Positions 16,195-24,404 of a stretch of 64,000 bases of DNA are shown here, piece after piece. The translations under genes and the position numbers were made by a program. Below the pieces are notes generated by a model. It saw nothing but the letters and a program-made list of their open reading frames with translations, did not search any database and was not told the origin of the DNA. Within the stretch, counting starts at the first letter, position 1. Each line of letters opens with the position of its first letter. This DNA is from Desulforamulus putei DSM 12395 (GTDB lineage: Bacteria > Bacillota > Desulfotomaculia > Desulfotomaculales > Desulfotomaculaceae). Where the stretch lies: contig NZ_FQUY01000005.1 of NCBI RefSeq assembly GCF_900129195.1, positions 62,001 to 126,000 on the forward strand. The letters run 5' to 3'.

Positions 16195-17055
16195 TCAAAC
16201 TCCCAGCATATTTACCACTTGCTCCCATAGATTTCGAACAGAAGATTGGGCCTCTCCATTTCCTAAGAGCGTTACTGGGATTCCTCTTAATACTGCTTCC
16301 GTGACGATAGGATCAAAGGGAATTTTTCCTAGAATTGGCACACCCAATTGGCCGGCCAAATCTTCGATGTGCCTGCAGTTCGCCTCATCCAAGTCATATT
16401 TGTTAATACACACGGCTGTTTTGCAGCCAAAGGTCCCGGCCACTTTGGCGATCCTTTCTAAATCATGAATACCGGATGCCGTGGGCTCTGAAACAATTAA
16501 AGCCATATCCGTGCCTGCCAGGGAGGAGATAACAGGACATCCGATGCCAGGTGGGCCGTCACTGAGAATCAAGGGAATCCTTTTATCCCTGGCCACCTCT
16601 CTGGCTTTTTTACGTACCACATTGACCAGCAGACCTGAATTGCCCTGGGCAATTCCCAATTTGGCATGAACCATCGGCCCCCATTGGGTATCGGATACAT
16701 ACCAGTGTCCAGACAGATGGTCATGTAATACTACGGCTCCCACCGGACAGACATGCTGGCAAAGAGCGCACCCTTCACAGGCATAGGGGTTGATCTTATA
16801 TTCTTTAATAGCCTGAAATCGGCAAAGGTCTTCACACAATCCGCACTGTGTACAGAGATGGGGTAAAATTTCCGCCTTCTTTTCCCCGTAAAACGGATGG
16901 GTTTCTTTAATGTTTGGTTTAAGAAGAATATGCAGGTTGGCAGCATCCACGTCGCAGTCACAGACCACAGAGTTTTCGGCCAGCGTGGCAAAAGCTCCTA
17001 AAATACTGGTTTTGCCGGTTCCCCCTTTACCACTGATAACGGTTAATTCTTTCAT
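16195..17055 (-). CDS. MinD/ParA-type ATPase with inserted ferredoxin domain (copy 2)
   Basis: A 286-residue P-loop ATPase. The deviant Walker A is SGKGGTGKTS at the start and DGPPGIGCPV is the Walker B/switch region. A two-[4Fe-4S] ferredoxin insert lies at about residues 65-108 (CTQCGLCEDLC and CEGCALCQHVC). Such proteins pair with NifX-like partners in ORP-type clusters of sulfate reducers and are likely cluster-assembly or redox-gated ATPases. Its start overlaps the previous gene by four bases. The neighbour at 17052-17909 is a paralogue, so the pair may form a heterodimer. Confidence 0.9.
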   Translation of the reverse strand: MKELTVISGKGGTGKTSILGAFATLAENSVVCDCDVDAANLHILLKPNIKETHPFYGEKKAEILPHLCTQCGLCEDLCRFQAIKEYKINPYACEGCALCQHVCPVGAVVLHDHLSGHWYVSDTQWGPMVHAKLGIAQGNSGLLVNVVRKKAREVARDKRIPLILSDGPPGIGCPVISSLAGTDMALIVSEPTASGIHDLERIAKVAGTFGCKTAVCINKYDLDEANCRHIEDLAGQLGVPILGKIPFDPIVTEAVLRGIPVTLLGNGEAQSSVRNLWEQVVNMLGV

Positions 17056-17909
17056 TGCTGCACCTCCCTGGCCACCCGGTGGTAGAGATCCCTAAACTTT
17101 TCCCGCCATAGGGGATCGCTTTTTACCAGGGGAATGCCTCTGGCATAGGCCCTGGCAATCTTCGTTTGGAAGGGAATACGCAGCAAGATTTGCAAACCCT
17201 TTTCTTGGCAAAAACGGTCAATGATATCGTTGCCCGGCACATCACGGTTAATTACAACTCCACAGGGCACTCCTAATACTTGAAGCATTTCCACGGCCAG
17301 GGACAAGTCGTTCAAACCAAAGGGAGTTGGCTCTGTGACCAGGATGCAGAAATCGGTGCCTGCCACTGCGGCCATCACCGGGCAAGAACTGCCGGGGGGG
17401 CCGTCTATTATCACAATATTTTCTCGATTTTCTTTCTGCCGCACGGCTTTTACCACCGGAGGACTTATGTGTGTACCCAACTTTAAACTGCCGCTGACAA
17501 TCTCTAAAGAGCCTGCCCGGCTGATTCTGACATTCCCCACTTCCCTGGCCACCGGTTCCAATGCTCCGGCAGGGCAAAGATGCCAGCAACCGCCGCAACT
17601 ATGACAGACGTCCGGAAAAATGACTAGGGTTCTTTTCAGGAGGGCAATGGCTCTAAACTGACAAACTTCAGAGCACTTCCCACAGTACTGGCATCTGGCG
17701 TATTCTACTTGAGGGACGGGAAGCGTAACAACTTCCTCATAGACCGGCTGTGAATTAAAAAAAATATGCGCATTTGGTTCTTCAACGTCACAGTCCAGCA
17801 GTTGAACCTGCTTTTGTTCATCTAATAAAGATAATGCAAGGCTGGTGGCCACCAGCGTCTTGCCAGTGCCCCCTTTGCCGCTGGCAACGGATATGATCAT
17901 TTCCAACAC
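17052..17909 (-). CDS. MinD/ParA-type ATPase with inserted ferredoxin domain (copy 1)
   Basis: A 285-residue paralogue of the next gene. Walker A is SGKGGTGKTLVA, the ferredoxin insert is CQYCGKCSEVC and CHSCGGCWHLC at about residues 63-105, and IIDGPPGSSCPVMAA is the Walker B region. The Cys spacing supports two [4Fe-4S] clusters. It sits three bases after the NifX-like gene at 17913 and overlaps copy 2 by four bases, so translation is coupled. The two copies differ enough to suggest separate roles. Confidence 0.9.
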   Translation of the reverse strand: MLEMIISVASGKGGTGKTLVATSLALSLLDEQKQVQLLDCDVEEPNAHIFFNSQPVYEEVVTLPVPQVEYARCQYCGKCSEVCQFRAIALLKRTLVIFPDVCHSCGGCWHLCPAGALEPVAREVGNVRISRAGSLEIVSGSLKLGTHISPPVVKAVRQKENRENIVIIDGPPGSSCPVMAAVAGTDFCILVTEPTPFGLNDLSLAVEMLQVLGVPCGVVINRDVPGNDIIDRFCQEKGLQILLRIPFQTKIARAYARGIPLVKSDPLWREKFRDLYHRVAREVQQ

Positions 17910-17912
17910 CGC

Positions 17913-18272
17913 CTAACGCCCATGGGGCCCCACATTGGGGCCTTTAGCCTCATTCAACTTACCGTCCTTATAATCTTGCAGCACATCTCTCACCTTGCCG
18001 GACGCCCCGGTGTAAACTTGAATACCGGCGGCTTGAAGCGCAGTAAAAGCATTGGGTCCTACATTGCCTGTAATCAAAACGTCCACACCGTGATCGTTTA
18101 GCAAGCCGACTGTGGCAATACCGGCGGCTCCCACCGAAAAACGTCCGGTGTTTTCTATGGCTAAGGTTTCACCGGTGTCATCATTATAAAGAACAAAATA
18201 CTCACATCTTCCCAGCCGCGGGTTCAATGAATCTTCCAGGGTTTCGCCGGAAGCGGAAATGGCAATTCTCAT
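17913..18272 (-). CDS. NifX/NifB-C-like metal-cluster protein
   Basis: A 119-residue protein: MRIAISASGETLEDSLNPRL at the start, GVDVLITGNVGPNAFTALQ in the middle, GIQVYTGASGKVRDVLQDY near the end. This is the dinitrogenase-cofactor/ORP fold, here without a His-rich tail. In Desulfovibrio the ORP protein carrying a Mo-Cu cluster belongs to this family, so binding of a mixed-metal cluster is possible, but inferred. Its start overlaps the upstream small gene by four bases. Confidence 0.88.
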   Translation of the reverse strand: MRIAISASGETLEDSLNPRLGRCEYFVLYNDDTGETLAIENTGRFSVGAAGIATVGLLNDHGVDVLITGNVGPNAFTALQAAGIQVYTGASGKVRDVLQDYKDGKLNEAKGPNVGPHGR

Positions 18273-18505
18273 TTTTTCTCACTCCTTTGGGTAAGAAAAG
18301 GGCATCGGCCTTTTAACCAACCTACCACTCCCCGCAGTCCTTGATGTCTTTGTCCTTGCAAGCCTAGGTCCCGACCGAAGCCTTGACCCGGTCCCTTTCC
18401 ACAAACAGACATTTCCCGAACTTTTGCCAACCGCCGTCTACCTTTGCCGTTGCCAAATACAGTGGCCCATTGATGGCCACAGGATGATAATCCGCGTTTT
18501 CGCAT
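18269..18505 (-). CDS. Small basic Gly/Arg-rich protein of the Mrp operon
   Basis: A 78-residue basic protein (SVCGKGPGQGFGRDLGLQGQ in the middle). The position between Mrp and the NifX-like gene is where related clusters often carry a short Gly-rich protein (DUF5320 type), but the match is weak. AAGGAGG lies nine bases before the ATG, and the 3' end overlaps the next gene by four bases, which argues for translation. Two Cys are present. Function not recognised. Confidence 0.6.
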   Translation of the reverse strand: MRKRGLSSCGHQWATVFGNGKGRRRLAKVREMSVCGKGPGQGFGRDLGLQGQRHQGLRGVVGWLKGRCPFLTQRSEKK

Positions 18506-18527
18506 CCGGCAACCCTCCTTGTATTTT

Positions 18528-19376
18528 TTAATTTACATTGGCCCGGGTCTTACTCTTTATCAGATTAGGAATATCTTTAAATGCTACCGTGGCAGTATCT
18601 TCAACCAGTCCGTTATCACATAACCTGGTGAATTCCGGGTCAATGGGCAACACCTCAAGAACCGGCAGTTCTTCAAGGGTATCTCCCTTTCGCAGGGACT
18701 TGCCATAAATTTCAAACTTTTCCCCACACTTGGGACAGGTTACATAGGCCATGTTTTGCACAAATCCCAGGATGGGAGTTTCCATAATGCCGGCCATTTT
18801 AACGGCCTTCTTCACCACCATAACGGCCAGGTCCTGGGGAGATGTTACCACCACAATGCCATCTACGGGAATTTGCTGCAACACGGTCAGGGGAATATCC
18901 CCGGTACCGGGCGGCAAATCCAATAACAGGTAGTCCAATTCACCCCAGTTTACATCAGTCCAAAACTGTTTTACCGCACCGGCAAGAATGGGACCCCGCC
19001 AGATAACAGGTTCGTCTTCTTTTTCCAGCAGTAAGTTAAGTGACATAATGGATATCCCGGTGCGGCTTTTGGCCGGCAACAACATCCCTCTGCTTTGAGG
19101 AGCCCTCTTTATCCCGAACATTCTGGGAATACTGGGACCAGTGATATCCGCATCCAAAATTCCTACTTTGTGGCCCATTCTTTGCAAGTTCACTGCCATA
19201 AGAGAGGTTACGGAAGATTTTCCAACGCCTCCTTTGCCGCTCATAACCGCAATGACCCGCCCGATTTTACTCTGGCCGCCGGGGTAAAGTTTGGGCGGGG
19301 GACTGCATTTCTCGCCTCCGCAGGTTCCATCTCTCATTTCTTCACAGGTTGAACATTGTCCGTTGTCTCTACTCAC
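18528..19376 (-). CDS. Mrp/NBP35-type iron-sulfur cluster carrier ATPase
   Basis: A 282-residue P-loop ATPase. SGKGGVGKSSVTS is the deviant Walker A, DADITGPSIPRMFG and LLLDLPPGTGDIPLTVLQQI are the conserved Mrp blocks, and CPKCGEKFEIYG is the C-terminal CxxC that holds a bridging [4Fe-4S] cluster. The N-terminus carries extra Cys (CSTCEEMRDGTCGGEKC), a possible second cluster site. The GTG at 19376 is chosen because the AGGAGG ribosome binding site would otherwise be coding sequence of the frame opening at 19394. Second gene of the DUF134 operon. Confidence 0.92.
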   Translation of the reverse strand: MSRDNGQCSTCEEMRDGTCGGEKCSPPPKLYPGGQSKIGRVIAVMSGKGGVGKSSVTSLMAVNLQRMGHKVGILDADITGPSIPRMFGIKRAPQSRGMLLPAKSRTGISIMSLNLLLEKEDEPVIWRGPILAGAVKQFWTDVNWGELDYLLLDLPPGTGDIPLTVLQQIPVDGIVVVTSPQDLAVMVVKKAVKMAGIMETPILGFVQNMAYVTCPKCGEKFEIYGKSLRKGDTLEELPVLEVLPIDPEFTRLCDNGLVEDTATVAFKDIPNLIKSKTRANVN

Positions 19377-19419
19377 GTGCAACTTCCTCCTCACCTATAA
19401 ACAATTTTGACGGTTATTC

Positions 19420-19821
19420 TTATTCAACCTTTGCCCAGTCGCTTGACTTACAGCTGGGACATTTCGTGTGGCGCCGACAAAAAGTACCTTCCCAAGTATG
19501 GCCGCATTTCTTGCATTCTAACTTTAGTAGAGTAACGCGAAAGTTCCCCCCCTCTACCCGAATGGCCTGACCATTAATCAGGGCGTCTGCGATTTTTTTT
19601 CGAGCCCCTGCAATGATTCGATGGAAAGTAGGCCTGGACACAGCCATTTTTTCCGCACATGCTTCATGCTCCAGACCTTCCAAGTCCCGGAGTCGAATAG
19701 CTTCCAGTTCCTCCACTGTGAGAACAACCTCGGACAGTTGGCTCATGGGAATTCCCTGGGGTTTAAAATATGTAATTGTCGGCAACCTTTCGACCAGGCG
19801 GCACTTGCGGGGTCTGACCAC
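19420..19821 (-). CDS. DUF134 (UPF0251) DNA-binding protein with C-terminal zinc ribbon
   Basis: A 133-residue protein. The DUF134 core is MVRPRKCRLVERLPTITYFK, then IPMSQLSEVVLTVEELEAIR and a sigma-4-like helix-turn-helix (EHEACAEKMAVSRPTFHRII). The tail has CKKCGHTW and CPSC, a zinc ribbon. As a DNA-binding first gene of the operon, with a 56-bp dyad across its own promoter, it is the likely regulator of the metal-cluster operon, perhaps by autoregulation; this is inference. Confidence 0.88.
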   Translation of the reverse strand: MVRPRKCRLVERLPTITYFKPQGIPMSQLSEVVLTVEELEAIRLRDLEGLEHEACAEKMAVSRPTFHRIIAGARKKIADALINGQAIRVEGGNFRVTLLKLECKKCGHTWEGTFCRRHTKCPSCKSSDWAKVE

Positions 19822-19833
19822 TTTTTACACCTC

Positions 19834-19889
19834 TTTATTGACACCTGTTCATAACCATATTATAACCAATTTGAACATATGTCAATAAA
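19834..19889. promoter_or_regulatory. Dyad operator overlapping the DUF134 operon promoter
   Basis: The two arms read TTTATTGACAnnTGTTCA and TGAACAnnTGTCAATAAA, separated by 20 bases of AT-rich sequence. On the minus strand the right arm supplies TTGACA (19885-19880), then 17 bases, then TAATAT (19862-19857), reading into DUF134. The left arm supplies an opposite TTGACA (19838-19843), then 17 bases, then TATAAC (19861-19866) on the plus strand. So a strong promoter, perhaps two divergent ones, sits inside a symmetric protein-binding site. Confidence 0.75.
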
Positions 19890-20225
19890 AATGCTTTGTT
19901 TTTTTAAGAGTATTTTTGGGGTAAACATCAATTCTTCATTGATAATTGCCCAAATCATTCTTTGACAAATTAATACCCCTGCCTATAAAATACCCGGACA
20001 TGAATGCGGGTTTTTTTGCCGCACAATACCCAAAGTTCTGCAATATAAAAATAAAACCCGTCGAGGTTATAAAAACCTGGACGGGGCCCAATTCACCTTT
20101 TTTTATAACAAAAAATGACTCGTTAAAAAATTATTAGACAAAATAAATCATATTACTTTATACTATATTTAATAATTATTTTAATAATTCAATAACTAGT
20201 GATTGGTCGATGAGGAGGGATACGG
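19890..20225. other. Non-coding AT-rich stretch with terminator-like hairpins
   Basis: No convincing gene. It holds a second plus-strand promoter-like pair (TTGACA 19962-19967, 16 bases, TATAAA), a weak CCCG/CGGG hairpin followed by seven T near 19995-20018, and a strong minus-strand terminator-like hairpin at 20052-20087 (CCCGTC-cAGGTT / AACCT-cGACGGG followed by TTTTATTTTT). No annotated gene reads into either, so a short untranslated RNA is possible. The ribosome binding site of the DUF1294 gene (GAGGAGG) closes the stretch. Confidence 0.45.
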
Positions 20226-20483
20226 ATGGAAGTATTACTAATATATCTGATCGGCATCAATATTTTGACTTTCATCATGTTCAATCTGGATAAGTGGTAT
20301 GCCTCCACCGGAGGGTGGCGTATATCCGAAAGAAATCTCTTCATTGCCTGTTTAGCCGGTGGCGCGTTGGGCGGATACCTGGGTATGAAATACGCCCGTC
20401 ACAAAACCAGAAAAGCATTGTTTACCTTTGGCGTACCCGCCCTGGGAATTGTCCAGCTGGTATTTTTTATCTGGGTGCTTTAA
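20226..20483 (+). CDS. DUF1294 family small membrane protein
   Basis: An 85-residue protein with about three hydrophobic segments. The DUF1294 pattern is clear: IMFNLDKWYAS, then WRISERNLFIACLAGGALGG, and KYARHKTRKALFTFGVPALG. The RHKTRK loop is the most conserved part of the family. Function is unknown; it is an inner-membrane protein by composition. GAGGAGG lies seven bases before the ATG, and a terminator follows. Confidence 0.88.
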   Translation: MEVLLIYLIGINILTFIMFNLDKWYASTGGWRISERNLFIACLAGGALGGYLGMKYARHKTRKALFTFGVPALGIVQLVFFIWVL

Positions 20484-20502
20484 CCAAAACGGCTTATCCT
20501 TC

Positions 20503-20537
20503 ACCACACTGCCCAAAGTAGTGGGTTTTTGCTTTTT
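20503..20537 (+). terminator. Terminator after DUF1294 gene
   Basis: CCACACT / AGT-A-GTGG stem (one bulge) followed by GTTTTTGCTTTTTT. Confidence 0.6.
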
Positions 20538-20704
20538 TGGTAATTTAAATTGTCTTTTCCATGTTGTATGTTTATTTTTTTATCCCCCGGCGTCAAGGGT
20601 TGAAATCATTACGTCGAGTTATGATATAACTGGGTTTTAGAAAGAACTCTGGTGTTTTGATAGAAATCATGATTTAAATGCATGTTAATACCGGGAGGAA
20701 AAAA

Positions 20705-21700
20705 TTGGCAGAAATACTGGTAAAAGTTATCCGGGGAGACCTTGTTGAATCCCAGCACCGGGGCCACTTGGTGGTTACCGACAGGGACGGCAAGATCCTC
20801 TTCAGTCTTGGCAACCCCGACCACGTCACTTACTGGCGGTCCGCTGCCAAACCATTTCAGGCGATTCCTTTAATTGAACGGAACGCGGTGGAAAGATTCG
20901 GCTTAACCGGGCCGGAGATTGCCCTCTTCACTTCATCCCACGGCGGGGAAGAACGGCATGTTGAGGCAGTCCGGAACCTCTTGCACAAGCTTGGTCTTGC
21001 GGAATCCAACTTGGACTGCGGCTCCGCCGCTCCCATGCACATCCCCAGCGCCAAAAAGCTTGTGGCTTCCGGCAAAGAATTTGAAGCTTTAAATAATGCC
21101 TGTTCAGGAAAGCACAGCGGGATGCTGGCCCTGTCTCTGCTTCTGGATGCTCCTCTGACCGGATACATCCACAGGGAGCATCCGGTGCAACAGGAAATGC
21201 TGCACACCGTCTGCCAATGCGCTGCCCTCTCTCCTGATCAGGTATATCTGGGCATAGACGGCTGCGGGGTGCCGGTCTTTGGTCTGCCCGTCCGCAATAT
21301 GGCCATGGCCTATGCACGTTTATCCTTACCCGAGGGGTATTTTAACCCGGCCAGGATTAAGGCCCTCCATACCATACGTGACGCCATGACCTCTCATCCT
21401 TATTTTGTGGCCGGCACAGACCGCCTGGATACCGTTCTCATGGAAGTTACCAAAGGCAAAGTTGTGGCCAAGCTGGGTTCCGAAGGCGTTTACTGCATCG
21501 GTATTGTGAACCGGGGTATCGGTCTGGCCCTGAAAATTGAGGATGGGAATTACAGGGCCATTGACCCGGTGGTGATTCAGGCGCTCAAACAATTAAATTA
21601 TATTACCGATGCCGAGTTTGAGGCCCTGCGTCATTTGTGGCGGCCCAAACTAAAAAACCATCGTGGAGACGAAATCGGCCATTTGGAAGCTGCTTTCTAA
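20705..21700 (+). CDS. Asparaginase (AnsA/DUF1113, Rhizobium etli type II)
   Basis: A 331-residue cytoplasmic amidohydrolase of the thermolabile asparaginase family, unrelated to the classical L-asparaginase I/II fold. Conserved blocks: RSAAKPFQAIPLIE, ALFTSSHGGEERHVEAV, NNACSGKHSGMLALSLL, IDGCGVPVFGLP and the C-terminal GSEGVYCIGIVNRGIGLALK. A TTG at 20705, six bases after GGGAGG, is chosen over the ATG at 20678, because that ATG would place the ribosome binding site inside the gene. It probably releases ammonium from asparagine. A terminator follows. Confidence 0.9.
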   Translation: MAEILVKVIRGDLVESQHRGHLVVTDRDGKILFSLGNPDHVTYWRSAAKPFQAIPLIERNAVERFGLTGPEIALFTSSHGGEERHVEAVRNLLHKLGLAESNLDCGSAAPMHIPSAKKLVASGKEFEALNNACSGKHSGMLALSLLLDAPLTGYIHREHPVQQEMLHTVCQCAALSPDQVYLGIDGCGVPVFGLPVRNMAMAYARLSLPEGYFNPARIKALHTIRDAMTSHPYFVAGTDRLDTVLMEVTKGKVVAKLGSEGVYCIGIVNRGIGLALKIEDGNYRAIDPVVIQALKQLNYITDAEFEALRHLWRPKLKNHRGDEIGHLEAAF

Positions 21701-21703
21701 AAC

Positions 21704-21750
21704 AAAGAGGGACATTTCCTGGTTGTAACCCGGAAACATCCCTTTTGTAT
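21704..21750. terminator. Bidirectional terminator between asparaginase and sleB-like gene
   Basis: AGGGA-CA-TTTCC / GGAAA-CA-TCCCTTT stem with a two-base internal loop followed by TGTATTTT. It lies immediately after the position where the original sleB-like frame would end (21752). Confidence 0.7.
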
Positions 21751-21751
21751 T

Positions 21752-22378
21752 TTATTTGGCAAATACATGTCGACCGATTTGACCGGTTACCGGTCTCGAC
21801 CAAACCCAATTACTTTGGGCCATTGCCGGATTCTAGAAATACAGGGCCCCGTTGGTGGGATCCCATCCCTGCAGGGCAGCCTGGGCCGCTTTAATGGATT
21901 CGGTTGTTAAAGGTCGTTTAAACTGGCCGTTCATAACCGACTCAAAGGCCCGGTCCTGATATACAACTCCAGACAAGGTATTTGGAAATTTATCGCTTTC
22001 CATACGGTTTAGAATGACAGCTCCCACCGCCACTTTTCCATTGTAAGGTTCATCAGCTGCTTCGCCCTCAATGACCATAGCCAGCAGGATTACTTCATCA
22101 CGATTTAAGTTTCCCCTGGAGACCCGGGATTTTCTTTCAGGCCTGTGCTTCCATGACAAATCTTTAAAAGAAGTTGTTGCCTCTTGAACTCCCGCTATTT
22201 TTTTAGAGCCTTTTTGTTCCTCAGCCATTTGTATGGTTTTATTGTCAGCTTGCGTTGGCTGGTAAAAAGGGAAAAAGGACATTGTCAGTATAGAAAACGC
22301 CAGCGTTGATGCCATGGCTTTTTTTATAAAGCCTTTTGTTCCTATATATTGCATCAACAACATGATCGACTTTTTCAT
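21752..22378 (-). pseudogene. SleB/CwlJ-type cell-wall hydrolase, interrupted by an in-frame TAG
   Basis: The start to the first stop (21833) gives 181 residues: a signal/anchor segment (ASTLAFSILTMSFFPF), a linker, then the SleB catalytic domain (VILLAMVIEGEAADEPYNGK, VGAVILNRMESDKFPNTLSG, GWDPTNGALYF). In intact family members the last motif runs on as YFYNPA. Here the next codon is TAG (21835-21833) and the same frame continues without any shift NPAMAQSNWVWSRPVTGQIG, ending HVFAK and TAA at 21752, matching the missing family C-terminus. So a single TAC/TAT to TAG change, readthrough, or a sequence error truncates the enzyme. SleB-type enzymes open spore cortex peptidoglycan in germination. 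Confidence 0.85.
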
Positions 22379-22607
22379 TCTGGATTCACTCCTTTCCTGA
22401 AGCTTCTTTTACACAAAGCTTACGTTGTCCGGAGTTTCACCTGTTAACAAGTAAAATTTTTCGGGCGGCGGGTCGGTTTATACACTAACACAGCTTGCCC
22501 ACAGAAATAAACCCACAATTGCTGGCAGCCTTACCATTGCCAGCCTGCCGTATATTCACTTCCTATAAAGGATACATTAACGTTGAAAACTATAGGAGGT
22601 GTAATTT

Positions 22608-22853
22608 GTGCCAAATATCAGTATCCGTCTTGACCGGGTGGATGGTCAAGATGCCTTAAAACAAGTGGAGCATGCCATGAACCAGGTGGGCTTTGCAGAT
22701 GAACTGACCATTATTATGGAGTCTGTGAATGCCCGTCATTCTGATGAAATATCAGATTTGCTGGCAAAAAATCACTTTGATTTCCAGCCCGTTGGCAGCC
22801 ATGACGGTAACGAATACATTCTTAAGGCCAGGAGAACAGCCAAAAGGGTATAA
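22608..22853 (+). CDS. Conserved hypothetical small protein (81 aa)
   Basis: The protein starts MPNISIRLDRVDGQDALKQV at a GTG codon, with a near-perfect ribosome binding site TAGGAGGTG. It looks like a compact alpha/beta fold: a beta strand, a helix, ELTIIMES, a helix, then FDFQPVGSHDGNEYILKA. No Cys and no hydrophobic segment, so cytoplasmic. It is not a family I can name. A long terminator follows directly. Confidence 0.7.
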   Translation: MPNISIRLDRVDGQDALKQVEHAMNQVGFADELTIIMESVNARHSDEISDLLAKNHFDFQPVGSHDGNEYILKARRTAKRV

Positions 22854-22895
22854 TTGAAAGAGGCGGTCTATTTACCGAGACCGTCTCTTTCAATT
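22852..22895. terminator. Long bidirectional terminator overlapping the symporter stop codon
   Basis: GAAAGAGGCGGTCT / AGACCGTCTCTTTC stem with an eight-base loop, flanked by AATT runs. The stop codon of the minus-strand symporter (22868-22870) sits in the loop side, so both genes end inside the same hairpin. Confidence 0.8.
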
Positions 22896-24289
22896 ATTTT
22901 CATGTTCTTTGTGGGGTTGCTATATATGGTCATCCCGCCAATGAAAAGACTTAATAAACTAATCCCCATGCCCAAATACAACGGTTCCACGTGAACCGGC
23001 TTCCAGAAGGGCCAGATGATGGCCGCCGGTGGCGACAGGGCAATGGCCGCCAGGGCTGCCCTTGGTGGGATCTTGCCCGGGTAGAAAACAGCAGCCAATA
23101 AAGGAAAAAATACGGTTACACCCCGCAGGGCCATGGATAAAAAGGCCCATTGCAGGATCAGGGAGTTAAAATTGCTCAAGACCACCAGTAAAACGCCGCC
23201 CGCCACCAGTAAGACCAGCACTCTTGAGATCCGCAACAATTCGTTGTCACAGGCCTCCCGCCGCAACAGTTTTTTGTAAATATCTTGACATAACGTAGTA
23301 CAAACCCCCAGGGTTAAGGAAGCTCCGGTCATGATAAGCGAAATCAGCAACCCGGCCAGTACTACGCCGCCAAACAAGGGGGGCAGGTGATTGATAATAA
23401 ACATTGGCAGGGCCATTGCCCCGTTAATCTCGGGATAGTGAACACGCATAAACATACCGATGACCACACTGGCAGCCCCAATGAAGGGAATTAACAACCC
23501 GGCCAGGTATACCCCGTTTCTGGAGGACCGCACATCCTTACCCGCAAAAACCGCCTGCATGTAAGTCTGGGTTGAAATAAAACCTACTACCACAGAAAAC
23601 ACCGACGCCAGTTCCTTGCTCATGCCCCCTGGGAAAGGACTGAAATACGGAAAAACAGGAAGGTTTTCCTGCAGCCCGGTAAAACCGCCGGCTAACTTGA
23701 GGCTGAAGACTCCGGCCACGCCCAAGGAAGCATAAATTAAAACTGTCTTAAACAGACCTACCAAACTGGTGCCCCAGAATCCGCCAAAGAAAATGTAAAG
23801 AACCATGAAGGCAGTGGCCAGCAGGGCTGCTTCCAGCGAGGTCACGGGCAGCATCACCATTAACAGGGGAATGGCAGCCAAAACCTGCGCAATAATTTGA
23901 ATAAACATGCCCATGGTGGTGTAGATGCTGGACCAGGTAACCGCCTTGGGGCCGTAATATTTACCTAAATACTGCGGAATGGTTTCCACTTCCGCCTGAC
24001 GCATAGGTTTCACCAAAAAGAATCCCATAAACAGGCAGCCGATCCCCGCCCCCAGGGTAAACCATATGCCGCTGAGACCAAATTGGTAAGCCACCTGCGC
24101 CGTTCCCACAGTGGAGGTACCTCCCACAAAGGCGCCAATTAAGGAGCCTGTAACCAACCAGGTGGTTAACTTTCTTCCCCCGACGTTAAAATCCGACGCT
24201 GTTTTTATCAGCCGGAAGGAATATATGCCCACCACGGCAGTTACAGCCAGGGTCATAAGAAAACCAAAATAGTGTTGTGCCGTAATCAT
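22868..24289 (-). CDS. Sodium:solute symporter (SSS) family protein
   Basis: A 473-residue membrane carrier with about 13 hydrophobic segments. The family N-terminus is visible (ASDFNVGGRKLTTWLVTGSL, then GAFVGGTSTVGTAQVAYQFG), as is the Na+-site region QTYMQAVFAGKDVRSSRNG in the middle. This is the pantothenate/proline-type SSS arrangement, but the solute is not clear. It is transcribed alone and divergently from the small gene at 24405. No histidine kinase fusion is present. Confidence 0.88.
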   Translation of the reverse strand: MITAQHYFGFLMTLAVTAVVGIYSFRLIKTASDFNVGGRKLTTWLVTGSLIGAFVGGTSTVGTAQVAYQFGLSGIWFTLGAGIGCLFMGFFLVKPMRQAEVETIPQYLGKYYGPKAVTWSSIYTTMGMFIQIIAQVLAAIPLLMVMLPVTSLEAALLATAFMVLYIFFGGFWGTSLVGLFKTVLIYASLGVAGVFSLKLAGGFTGLQENLPVFPYFSPFPGGMSKELASVFSVVVGFISTQTYMQAVFAGKDVRSSRNGVYLAGLLIPFIGAASVVIGMFMRVHYPEINGAMALPMFIINHLPPLFGGVVLAGLLISLIMTGASLTLGVCTTLCQDIYKKLLRREACDNELLRISRVLVLLVAGGVLLVVLSNFNSLILQWAFLSMALRGVTVFFPLLAAVFYPGKIPPRAALAAIALSPPAAIIWPFWKPVHVEPLYLGMGISLLSLFIGGMTIYSNPTKNMKIIERDGLGK

Positions 24290-24404
24290 GTTGCCATATC
24301 TCCTATTAGTACAGTTTTCTGCAATCCAAAATAGTCTTGCTTTGTAACCTTCCCCGCTTCTCTTGCATATTTTAACACGAGAACGGGTAAAGGAAGTGAA
24401 TTAA

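Noticed and set aside
19946-20137. 63-residue plus-strand frame
   Set aside because: Crosses promoter-like and terminator-like structures and lacks a ribosome binding site.
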